NCBI RefSeq assembly: GCF_003605635.1
Contig: NZ_QMDW01000022.1
Location: 1 to 40,883, forward strand
Direction of reading: 5' to 3'
Length of the DNA: 40,883 nt
Source of the DNA: Halonotius pteroides
GTDB lineage: Archaea; Halobacteriota; Halobacteria; Halobacteriales; Haloferacaceae
Positions 33,851-40,883 of this stretch are shown here, one piece after another. Each line of letters starts with the position of its first letter. The stretch's first letter is position 1. A program made the position numbers and the translations under genes. The notes under the pieces were generated by a model. It was given only the letters and a program-made list of their open reading frames with translations. It had not been told where the DNA came from and ran no database searches.

Positions 33851-35962
33851 CTACAGCTCCTCGTCGGCCAACTCCTGTTCGGCGACGATCTCATATGGCG
33901 ACAGCCCATCTCGGATCCCATCCAACAGCCGGAAGGCGTCATCCGGCGAGAGAAAGTGTCGGGTGACCGCTCGACCCATCTGGGTCGGTTCGAGTCCGTC
34001 GATGAACGCCCACTCAAGTAGCTTTCCGACCGCCCGTTTGGTGTCGATCTCACCAAGCATCCGGTCGTTGAGTCGCTTGGCTGATTCGCCGGCGACGGTG
34101 ATGTTGGCCAGGGTTTCCTCGACGGCAGCGGCCTGATCGTAGACGTTTCGCACATCCTCCATCTCGCCTTTCAGGAGTTTGAACGCCACCTCGTCTTCGG
34201 TCATCTCCATGGAGTTGTGGTAGGTGCAGTCGGGTTCGATCAGCATGTAGACCGTCCCCTTGTCGTGGTAGTCGGGGCGGCCCGCCCGCCCGAGCATCTG
34301 GCTGAACTCCTGGACAGAGAGCCACTCGATCCCCATCGCCAACGAATCAAAGATCACTTGTGAGGCCGGGAAGTCGACGCCAGCAGCCAGCGCGGCGGTG
34401 GTAACGACCGCTGACAGGTCTTGATCGAGGAACTCGCCTTCGACCTGTTTGCGCTTTTTGTAGTCGAGGCCGGCGTGATACGGGGCGGAATCGTACCCCA
34501 GCTTTCGGCTGATCGAATGACAGCGTCGCCGCGAGTTGGTGAATATGATCGTCTGCCCGCGGTAGCCCTTCGAGGATTTCTGATCGAAGGCGCGTTTGAC
34601 GAGCTTGTCCTCCAACCGAAGTTTCTCGCGCTCATCAGCAAAGGTGACGTGCCGTTCGATCGGGACGGGCCGTTCCTCGAACTCGATCAGCGTCGCACCG
34701 AGTCGCTTGGCCAGCCACTCAGGGTTGCCGACGGTCGCCGAGAGGTAGAGCCACTGCGCGCCGCGGTAGTCGTCCCGTGTGTCGGCCCGTTCCGCACAGT
34801 AGTATTTCAGCCGCGAGATGAGGCCATCGAGGCGGTGGCCGCGTTCCGGCTCTTTGAGGGTGTGCACCTCGTCGATGACGACGGTGCCGATGTCGCCGAG
34901 ATTCTTGCCTGTCCGCAGGGCGTGGTCGATCCCTTCGTAGGTGCCGACGATCACATCCGCGCCGGGATCAAACCGCGTGCCGTCGTCGTTGATCCGGCTC
35001 GCGCCGACTCGGATCGTCACATCGAGACCGAGCTGCCCGTAGCGATCACGGAAATCCTCGTGTTTCTGATTGGCCAGCGCGACAAGTGGCACGAGAAACA
35101 GCATCGTCCCCTCGCCGTTCAGCGCGCGGTTGATCCCGGCGAGTTCGCCGATCAGCGTTTTGCCTGTCGCCGTCGCGCTGACGACGAGCTGGTCGTCGCC
35201 ATTCGCTTGCGGGCGTTGCCCGCTCGCATGGTTCGCGGAACTCCGTTCCGCGTCATCGAACAGCCCGTTGCGCACTGAGAGACTTTGCACCGGCAGCAAC
35301 TCGTCAAACCGGGATTCGATCATCGACTGTAGCTGCGGGTGAAGCCCGAGGTCGGCCGTCTGGACGGGATCAACGTCGTCGACGGTCGCGCTGATGGTGT
35401 CGAACTTCGTGAGATCGGGATCGAGTTCTCCCGACAGCAGATCGACGATCCGGTCGAGATCCTGCACCTCAAGCAGTAAGTCCTCCAGTCGTTTTTGCGC
35501 TTGGCCGGTGAACTGGCCTTTGTAGGCGAGTTCGCGCTCTAGCTCCTCGCGGGCACAGTCCGGACAGATATGCTCGCGGTCGGTTTTGATCGCGGTTTCC
35601 TCGGTGATCGGGGAGTACGCGCCGTCGTTGGCGCAGTACCGACAGGTGCGGACGACCTTCGCCGAGAGCTGGTAGCCATCAAGGAGTTCCTGGAGCTCTT
35701 GGCGACCCTCCGCGGAGGTTTGTTGAGAGATCCGGATGCGGGTCGCTGCCCGCGCGATATCGACAAACTCCTGGGGATCGCGGGGCTCGGCGGAACTTCC
35801 GGTCTTCGTGCGAAACTTCCCTGGTCGCGGGCCAGCATGCGTTTCCTTACACTCAAGCGTCCCGTGAAACACACGCTCGTTGTCACGGAGGGCGACAACG
35901 CGGTAGCTATCGCCGTCTGCATGCAGAAACAACGTCTCGACGGCGGCGGCCTGCTGGGACAC
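33851..35962 (-). CDS. Ski2-like DEAD/DEAH-box helicase with zinc ribbon (DUF5814-type)
   Basis: This encodes 703 residues. An N-terminal domain ends in a four-Cys zinc site (C107, C110, C133, C136). The helicase core has Walker A ATATGKT (263-269), DEVH (364-367), SAT (408-410) and the motif VI block QMLGRAGR (555-562). The C-terminus continues as helical Ski2-type accessory domains. It should unwind or remodel RNA or DNA with ATP. Haloarchaeal members of this type carry the DUF5814 domain, as I recall; the substrate is unknown. A roughly 20-residue insertion (about 236-255) just before Walker A is encoded by two short palindromes and is an element insertion in frame. Confidence 0.9.
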   Translation of the reverse strand: MSQQAAAVETLFLHADGDSYRVVALRDNERVFHGTLECKETHAGPRPGKFRTKTGSSAEPRDPQEFVDIARAATRIRISQQTSAEGRQELQELLDGYQLSAKVVRTCRYCANDGAYSPITEETAIKTDREHICPDCAREELERELAYKGQFTGQAQKRLEDLLLEVQDLDRIVDLLSGELDPDLTKFDTISATVDDVDPVQTADLGLHPQLQSMIESRFDELLPVQSLSVRNGLFDDAERSSANHASGQRPQANGDDQLVVSATATGKTLIGELAGINRALNGEGTMLFLVPLVALANQKHEDFRDRYGQLGLDVTIRVGASRINDDGTRFDPGADVIVGTYEGIDHALRTGKNLGDIGTVVIDEVHTLKEPERGHRLDGLISRLKYYCAERADTRDDYRGAQWLYLSATVGNPEWLAKRLGATLIEFEERPVPIERHVTFADEREKLRLEDKLVKRAFDQKSSKGYRGQTIIFTNSRRRCHSISRKLGYDSAPYHAGLDYKKRKQVEGEFLDQDLSAVVTTAALAAGVDFPASQVIFDSLAMGIEWLSVQEFSQMLGRAGRPDYHDKGTVYMLIEPDCTYHNSMEMTEDEVAFKLLKGEMEDVRNVYDQAAAVEETLANITVAGESAKRLNDRMLGEIDTKRAVGKLLEWAFIDGLEPTQMGRAVTRHFLSPDDAFRLLDGIRDGLSPYEIVAEQELADEEL
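35209..35252. repeat. Two short palindromes inside the helicase gene
   Basis: GCGGGC (35209-35214), loop GTT, GCCCGC (35218-35223); then CGCGGAAC (35234-35241), loop TCC, GTTCCGCG (35245-35252). Both are perfect stems with 3-base loops and code in frame for part of the linker before Walker A. The protein around it is otherwise conserved. Confidence 0.8.
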
Positions 35963-36066
35963 GATCAGTAAGTACGACAGCGGCCTATTTGAGCGGTTCG
36001 CTTGCCATCCGAAACCGGCGTCGCGGCGAAAGCCAGCTTAATACCCACAGCGGACAACTATCAGCT

Positions 36067-37251
36067 ATGCGTGGGCTTCGCCTTGGACGGCTCTTCGGAA
36101 TCCCCGTTCAACTCAACTGGACGTTTCTGCTGATTCTCCCGATCTTTGCGTGGATTATCGGCTCCGACATCGTCCGGCTGACTGGACTTGTCAACGACCT
36201 CCTTGGGAGTGCGATCGCCAGCGATCCCCTCACCGTCGGGCTGACGCCGTGGCTGCTCGGCACAGCCGCCGCCGGTGGCCTCTTTGGTGGCGTGTTACTC
36301 CATGAGTTCGGCCACTCGCTGATGGCGATGCGGTACGATGTCGAGATCGACTCGATTACCCTCTGGCTGCTTGGCGGCGTCGCCAGCTTCAAAGCGATCC
36401 CCGAAGACTGGCACCAGGAGTTCACCATCGCCATCGCCGGCCCTATTGTCAGCGTGCTGCTCGGCGGCATCGCTTTTGTCGTCTTTCAGACGCTGCCGAC
36501 GGCCCTCGATCCGGTTCGCTTCGTCGTTGGCTACCTCGCGTTGATGAACGTCGGTCTCGCGGTGTTCAACATGCTGCCGGGGTTCCCGATGGATGGCGGC
36601 CGAGTGCTACGCGCGCTGTTGGCCCGCAATCGCCCGCACGCCCGAGCGACACAGCTTGCCTCCGAGGTCGGCAAGACCTTCGCGTTTGTACTCGGCCTGT
36701 TTGGGCTGTTTGCGTTCAGCCCACTGATGATCCTGCTGGCCTTCTTTATTTACATGGCCGCCTCCGGCGAGGCCCAGCAGTCGGTGCTGAAATCGGCGTT
36801 CCAGGGTGTCACCGTCGGTGATATCATGACAGCACGCCAGGAACTGCTCGTTGTCGACCCGGAGACGACGATCAGCGATCTGTTGACGCGGATGTTGACC
36901 GAACGTCACACCGGCTACCCCGTCGTCGACAGCCGCGAGGAGCTGATCGGTATGGTCACATTAGATCACGCCCGCTCGATCACGGAGGTCGAACGCGACG
37001 CCTACACCGTCGGCGATGTGATGGAACGCGATATCACGGCCATCGCCCCGACCGCCGACGCCTTCACCGCCCTGCAGGCGATGCAGGAACACGGTGTCGG
37101 CCGGCTGCCCGTCGTCGACGAGGCGGGGAATCTCATCGGCATCGTCTCAAAGACGGATCTGATGACCGCCTTCGACGTCATTCAGAGCCGCGAGGATGCG
37201 ACCTCGGTGATCGGTGGCTCGTCGGGTGCTGACATCCCCTCACTCAGGTAG
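36067..37251 (+). CDS. Site-2 protease family metalloprotease with two CBS domains
   Basis: This encodes 394 residues. It has about six membrane helices. The zinc site is HEFGH at residues 79-83 (H79, E80, H83), and the third ligand is in NMLPGFPMDGG with D176. Two CBS domains fill the C-terminal 150 residues, commonly binding adenosyl ligands. Such proteins cut transmembrane substrates, and the CBS pair may gate activity by energy state. ATG 36067 is chosen because the upstream extension is basic and lacks family features. It is divergent from the helicase (104 bases between starts) and followed by a phosphoesterase after 54 bases. Confidence 0.92.
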   Translation: MRGLRLGRLFGIPVQLNWTFLLILPIFAWIIGSDIVRLTGLVNDLLGSAIASDPLTVGLTPWLLGTAAAGGLFGGVLLHEFGHSLMAMRYDVEIDSITLWLLGGVASFKAIPEDWHQEFTIAIAGPIVSVLLGGIAFVVFQTLPTALDPVRFVVGYLALMNVGLAVFNMLPGFPMDGGRVLRALLARNRPHARATQLASEVGKTFAFVLGLFGLFAFSPLMILLAFFIYMAASGEAQQSVLKSAFQGVTVGDIMTARQELLVVDPETTISDLLTRMLTERHTGYPVVDSREELIGMVTLDHARSITEVERDAYTVGDVMERDITAIAPTADAFTALQAMQEHGVGRLPVVDEAGNLIGIVSKTDLMTAFDVIQSREDATSVIGGSSGADIPSLR

Positions 37252-37305
37252 GTGGAACTCGTCGACAACGGTAGTTTTTCCCCACTGCATAGCTGAGTGA
37301 AGCGT

Positions 37306-37815
37306 ATGCTTACTGTCGTGTCAGACACCCACAGTGTCCACGGCCACGAACTGACGGGCCGGACGCTGCAGGCTGTTCGGGAGGCTGACCTTGTCGTCCA
37401 CGCCGGCGACCTCATGCGGGCGGCGGTACTCGACGCCTTCGAGGCCGAAGCCAAAACCCTCCGTGCGGTCTACGGTAACAACGATGACAGCGAAATCCGC
37501 GATCGGCTCCCAGAGACCCGTACCGTCGAATACGAGGGATTCCGGTTTGCGGTCACCCATCGCGTTGGCGGCGGCCCCACGGAACTCACGCTGTTCGGCC
37601 GCGAACGCGACGCCGACGCTGTGATCTACGGCCACAGCCACAACCCCGGGGTCGACACGGGCGGCGAGGTGCCCCTCATCAACCCCGGCAGCCACGCCCA
37701 ACCCCGCGGCTATCGAAAAGCTCACGCGGAACTGGAACCGACCGACGACGGCCTATCAGGGCGGCTTGTCACCCCCAACAACTACGTGATCGATTCGTTC
37801 ACGCTATCTGAATAG
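37306..37815 (+). CDS. YfcE-type metallophosphoesterase
   Basis: This encodes 169 residues with the standard calcineurin-like motifs: SDTH near residue 7, HAGDL at about 33, GNNDD at about 60, THR (residues 83-87) and GHSHNP at about 110-115. These bind two metal ions. The family hydrolyses phosphodiesters or phosphomonoesters, and the substrate is unknown. ATG 37306 is preferred over GTG 37297. It is followed by a tiny membrane protein (45 bases) and the phosphate permease, so release of phosphate could be linked to uptake; this is inference from position. Confidence 0.92.
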   Translation: MLTVVSDTHSVHGHELTGRTLQAVREADLVVHAGDLMRAAVLDAFEAEAKTLRAVYGNNDDSEIRDRLPETRTVEYEGFRFAVTHRVGGGPTELTLFGRERDADAVIYGHSHNPGVDTGGEVPLINPGSHAQPRGYRKAHAELEPTDDGLSGRLVTPNNYVIDSFTLSE

Positions 37816-37860
37816 CCCCCGACCGAAACGTCTTTGCGGCATGCCGGCGGTGAGAAAATC

Positions 37861-38007
37861 ATGACTGTCGCCGAGCTTCTCACCGATCCCGTGTTGTTGG
37901 GGATCCTCGCGGTGTTGCTAGCGTTCGTCTTTTTCGGCTATCTTCTCATGCGGCGTACCGTCCTCGGACTCCGAGAGGGCTATCGTGATGGCCAACGACG
38001 GGAGTAA
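37861..38007 (+). CDS. 48-residue single-pass membrane protein (DUF7859-like)
   Basis: ATG 37861 to TAA 38005-38007 encodes 48 residues. The middle is a strong transmembrane helix (ILAVLLAFVFFGYLLM), followed by a basic, Arg-rich tail (RRTVLGLREGYRDGQRRE). It closely resembles a small haloarchaeal family I recall as DUF7859. It is too short for many gene callers. It sits 45 bases after the phosphoesterase and 30 bases before the phosphate permease on the same strand, so it is probably in the same transcript. Confidence 0.75.
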   Translation: MTVAELLTDPVLLGILAVLLAFVFFGYLLMRRTVLGLREGYRDGQRRE

Positions 38008-38037
38008 TGTGGCCAAGACACACCACCGGAGCATTCC

Positions 38038-39222
38038 ATGATCGGCGTTGAAACGCTGGCAACGTTTGCGGTCGCCGCGGCGGCCAGTCTGTTTATGGCA
38101 TGGGCGATCGGGGCGGGCTCGTCGGGATCGACACCGTTTGCCCCCGCAGTCGGCGCGAATGCCATCTCCGTTCTCCGGGCGGGCCTGATCGTCGGCGTGC
38201 TTGGGTTTTCTGGGGCGGTACTGCAGGGGGCCAACGTCACCGAGGCCGTCGGGGGAGAACTCATAATCGGTGAGCCACTGACCGCCGTGGCCGCGATCGT
38301 CGGCCTACTGACCGCGGCGGTTCTCGTCGCCCTCGGCGTCTTCGCGGGGTATCCGATCGCCACCGCCTTCACCGTCACCGGCGCGGTCGTCGGTGTCGGG
38401 TTGGCGATGGGCGGTGCACCCGCCTGGGGGAAGTACACCGAAATCCTCACGCTGTGGACGCTAACACCCTTTGTCGGTGGCGGGATCGCGTATGCGATCG
38501 CCCGGCTCATCCGCGGGGATCGCTTCGACGAGGATCGCCTCATCGCTGGGCTGGCCGGCGTCGTCGGCGCGCTGATCGCCAACATCGGCTTTACGTTCCT
38601 CGGGCCGGCGGGCGAACAGGGCTCGATCGCCGGCACCCTTGGCGCGACGACCGGGCTTTCGACGACCGCCGGTGTTGTCGTTGCCACACTCGGCGTCGCG
38701 CTCACCGCGATGGCAACGCTGTGGCTCGCACTGAACCGGGATCGGGCGGCCGGCCAGCGGCGCTTCCTCCTGTTTTTGGGTGGCCTGGTCGCCTTCTCGG
38801 CGGGCGGGAGTCAGGTCGGCTTAGCGATCGGACCGCTGGTGCCACTGCTCGGGAGTGGCATCAATATTCCGCTGTGGGCCGTCCTTGTCGGCGGGGGATT
38901 TGGCCTTTTGCTCGGCTCCTGGACCGGCGCGCCACGGATGATCAAAGCCATCTCACAGGACTACTCCTCGCTTGGGCCGCGGCGGTCGATCGCGGCGTTG
39001 ATCCCGTCGTTTGCGATCGCCCAAACCGCGGTTTACTTTGGCATCCCGGTGTCGTTCAACGAGATCATCGTCTCCGCGATCGTCGGCAGCGGGCTGGCCG
39101 CCGGCAACGCCGGGGTGAGCCGCGATAAGATGTTGTATACGGTGTTGGCGTGGGTCGGCTCGCTGGTCTCGGCGTTCGTCATCGGCTATGTCGTGTACAC
39201 TGCTGTCCAACTTGTCCTCTAA
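38038..39222 (+). CDS. PiT-family inorganic phosphate permease
   Basis: This encodes 394 residues with ten or more membrane segments and the inverted duplicate typical of PiT transporters. The signature GSSGSTPFAPAVGANAISVLRAG and GAVLQGANVTEAV mark the first repeat; the matching block PVSFNEIIVSAIVGSGLA and GNAGVSRDKMLY the second. It is likely a low-affinity phosphate importer driven by H+ or Na+. It follows a tiny membrane protein and a phosphoesterase. It is convergent with the CNNM-type gene (59 bases between stops). Confidence 0.93.
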   Translation: MIGVETLATFAVAAAASLFMAWAIGAGSSGSTPFAPAVGANAISVLRAGLIVGVLGFSGAVLQGANVTEAVGGELIIGEPLTAVAAIVGLLTAAVLVALGVFAGYPIATAFTVTGAVVGVGLAMGGAPAWGKYTEILTLWTLTPFVGGGIAYAIARLIRGDRFDEDRLIAGLAGVVGALIANIGFTFLGPAGEQGSIAGTLGATTGLSTTAGVVVATLGVALTAMATLWLALNRDRAAGQRRFLLFLGGLVAFSAGGSQVGLAIGPLVPLLGSGINIPLWAVLVGGGFGLLLGSWTGAPRMIKAISQDYSSLGPRRSIAALIPSFAIAQTAVYFGIPVSFNEIIVSAIVGSGLAAGNAGVSRDKMLYTVLAWVGSLVSAFVIGYVVYTAVQLVL

Positions 39223-39281
39223 CCCGCCGCTTGGCTGTTGCTCCCGAATGTCGTCCGCAAAACGGCTCTCAACATAGACGG

Positions 39282-40643
39282 CTACTCCGTCAGCTCAGGC
39301 TCGTTGTCGCGTTCGGTTTTCGGATACTCCTCGGTGACGGTGAGTTGGGCTTTCAGGATGCGCGTGCTGTCGACCTCCTCGATCTCGATGACGACGCCGT
39401 CGTACTCGAAGGTCTCGCCCTCTTCGACGAGTCGGCCGGCGCGGTTGAAGACGAAGCCGGCCAGCGTTTCGAACTCCTCGCCCTCCGGAAGGTCGATGTC
39501 GAGTACCTCGTTGACCTCGTGGATGTTGACCTCGCCGCGGACGACGGTTGTCTGCTCGTCGATCCGGGTAAACGGCTCACTTTCGTCGCTTTCGAGGATG
39601 TCGCCGACGATCTCCTCAACCATATCTTCCAGCGTAATGATCCCCTCGGTCGTCCCGAACTCATCAAGGACGACAACCATCTGGAGGCGGTTTTCCTGCA
39701 TCTCAGCCAGTAGGTCGTCGACGTTTTTCGATTCGGGAACGTGTAAGGTCGGCTGAACGATATCTGTGAGATCGCTTTTACCCTCGCTGTACTGGTGTTC
39801 ACGCACCAGATCGCGGACATTGACGACGCCGATGATGTTGTCGAGGTTGCCGTCATAGACGGGGACACGGACGTGGTCGTGGCCGATACAGGCCTCGATG
39901 GCCTCCTCGATGGTGGCCCCCTGTGAGACGGCGGTCACGTCGAGCCGCGGCGTCATCACCTCCTTGGCGATGGTGTTGTTGAACGTGAAGATGCGTTCGA
40001 GCATCTCGCGTTCTTCCTCGTCGATGACGCCCTCGCGTTCACCGGTTTCGATGATGTCCTTGATCTCATCGCGGGTGACGTACGGCGATTCGATCGCCGA
40101 GGAGCTGCCCATCGCCTTGTTGACGATTCGCGTGAGCTTGTCGAAGACGATGATCAGCGGAAAAAGCAGATACTCCGAGAGCTTGAGCGCGCGGGCGATC
40201 TGGAGCGCCCACGACTCGGTGTTCTCGACCGCGTAGGACTTTGGCGCGCTCTCACCGAACAACAGAACAACGGCAGTGATCCCGAACGTCGCCGCCACCA
40301 CAGCCTGCCCCTGCGAGAGGTAGATGCCGAACAACGCCGTCGCAATCGAGGACATGGCAATGTTGACGATGTTGTTGCCGACGAGGATCGTCACCAACAG
40401 CCGGTGTGGGTCTTCTTTAAGCCCCTTGACCGTCTCAGCGTTGGGAATCCCCTCCTCGACCATCGACTCGATGCGGTGTTGCGGAAGCGAAAAGAAGGCG
40501 ATCTCGGAGGACGAAAAGAACGCCGAGAGGCCGATCAGCAGGACGATAGCGGTGATCCCGAGGCCGGTGATCGCCGTCTTGCTGAGGGCCGGCAGCTGGA
40601 GCAGCCCGCTGGCGAGAGACACGCCTACAAGTGATAAGCCCAT
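39282..40643 (-). CDS. CNNM/CorC-type membrane protein (hemolysin family)
   Basis: This encodes 453 residues. The N-terminal half is a DUF21 membrane domain with four hydrophobic segments (residues about 1-170, with the conserved FFSSSEIAFFS motif). Two CBS domains follow (about 210-330), and the C-terminal part is a CorC/HlyC transporter-associated domain ending in LTVTEEYPK. Family members handle Mg2+ or other ions; the substrate is unknown. ATG 40643 is chosen because a TTAAG/CTTAAT box about 25-32 bases upstream fits a leaderless start, and the upstream codons lack family features. Confidence 0.9.
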   Translation of the reverse strand: MGLSLVGVSLASGLLQLPALSKTAITGLGITAIVLLIGLSAFFSSSEIAFFSLPQHRIESMVEEGIPNAETVKGLKEDPHRLLVTILVGNNIVNIAMSSIATALFGIYLSQGQAVVAATFGITAVVLLFGESAPKSYAVENTESWALQIARALKLSEYLLFPLIIVFDKLTRIVNKAMGSSSAIESPYVTRDEIKDIIETGEREGVIDEEEREMLERIFTFNNTIAKEVMTPRLDVTAVSQGATIEEAIEACIGHDHVRVPVYDGNLDNIIGVVNVRDLVREHQYSEGKSDLTDIVQPTLHVPESKNVDDLLAEMQENRLQMVVVLDEFGTTEGIITLEDMVEEIVGDILESDESEPFTRIDEQTTVVRGEVNIHEVNEVLDIDLPEGEEFETLAGFVFNRAGRLVEEGETFEYDGVVIEIEEVDSTRILKAQLTVTEEYPKTERDNEPELTE

Positions 40644-40770
40644 TGTCAGTGACCGTTCCTCCGCCCCGGAATTAAGCGTTGTCCTCGGTACATGTTCTCT
40701 TATCAGGATTAATCCAGCTGTCCGCATGCGGTGATTTTCGAGACACCACCTAAGTCAGCGAGGGAGTCCC

Positions 40771-40834
40771 GGCCTTCAGGCCGTCACCAGAACTGCGTTC
40801 TGGTTGCCCGCCAGACGCAGTCTGGCGACCGGGC
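40771..40834. repeat. Cluster of short hairpins at the right edge
   Basis: Three perfect or near-perfect stems lie in 64 bases: GGCC(TTCA)GGCC at 40771-40782; ACCAGAAC(TGC)GTTCTGGT at 40786-40804; CGCCAGAC(GCA)GTCTGGCG at 40809-40827. The last can extend through GCCCG pairing with CGGGC. The 3-base loops resemble the palindromes inside the helicase gene. The left neighbour's leaderless promoter lies just outside. Function unknown. Confidence 0.75.
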
Positions 40835-40883
40835 GGGAATCGCGCCATGAGAACTAATCAACCGACACACTCAATGCTGACCA

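Noticed and set aside
40752-40850. C-terminus of an IS1341-type TnpB
   Set aside because: The wording of the translated frame does not show a TnpB end, and the hairpins alone do not prove an element.
40848-40883. Start of a gene (ATG at 40848) running off the window
   Set aside because: Only 12 codons are visible and no box is seen upstream; it may be real but cannot be supported.

Overview
The window is chromosomal-type DNA from a halophilic archaeon (class Halobacteria). The evidence is the acidic proteins, leaderless genes with TATA-like boxes about 25-30 bases before the ATG, an archaeal initiator tRNA-Met, archaeal NadA/NadB/NadC, a proteasome alpha subunit, RNase P component 4, halocyanin, sensory rhodopsin II with its transducer, the taxis protein CheF, and many families known only from haloarchaea. 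The genus cannot be fixed from the sequence. Most genes look like ordinary core genome. No complete insertion sequence, integrase, prophage or CRISPR array is visible.

Layout. 1-4.6 kb: a zinc-ribbon protein, a small Cys protein, folD (minus), then a stretch of about 670 bases without genes that holds a strong candidate structured RNA (about 2661-2786). A 38-residue membrane peptide, an HNH protein, a secreted protein and an HAH_0734-type protein follow. 4.7-9.6 kb: hpt, tRNA-Thr(CGT), a receiver-PAS-histidine kinase, a DUF2391-like membrane protein, a small zinc protein, a proteasome alpha subunit and a MOSC protein. 9.6-13.2 kb: the de novo NAD operon nadA-nadB-nadC (minus), with a perfect 9-bp inverted repeat in front of it. 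13.3-17.6 kb: tRNA-Glu(CTC), a membrane protein, a two-gene HTH/TumE-like pair, cysS and a DUF7523-like protein. 17.8-22 kb: a tandem CbiX chelatase with a DR2241-type Fe-S partner, a membrane-anchored DUF7524-like protein, Trm112, a receiver-only protein, RNase P component 4 and a Gly-rich coiled-coil protein.

22.4-24.8 kb: the htr2-sop2 operon for blue-light photophobic taxis. 24.9-29.3 kb: a DUF5799-like protein, halocyanin, menA-menC (menaquinone) and a gluconate-dehydratase-type enolase-superfamily enzyme that runs into a 49-bp-period palindromic repeat. 29.5-33.2 kb: a degenerate receiver fused to a DUF7504-like domain, initiator tRNA-Met, two small genes and cheF. 33.3-40.6 kb: a DUF357 protein, a small membrane protein, a Ski2-like helicase carrying an in-frame palindromic insertion, an S2P protease with CBS domains, a phosphoesterase, a 48-residue membrane protein, a phosphate permease and a CNNM/CorC-type protein. 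The right edge is a cluster of short hairpins.

How it works together. Signalling is the strongest theme: SRII/HtrII, CheF (the adaptor from Che proteins to the archaellum), one canonical receiver-kinase, and two receivers whose phosphoacceptor Asp has become Asn or Glu. Cofactor and redox metabolism is the second theme: NAD, folate, cobalamin/sirohydrochlorin, menaquinone and halocyanin. The best candidates for something undescribed are the pseudoknot-capable RNA at about 2.7 kb, the HTH/TumE-like pair at 14.5-15.5 kb, the nad operator, and the small palindromic elements, one of which sits inside a helicase gene.
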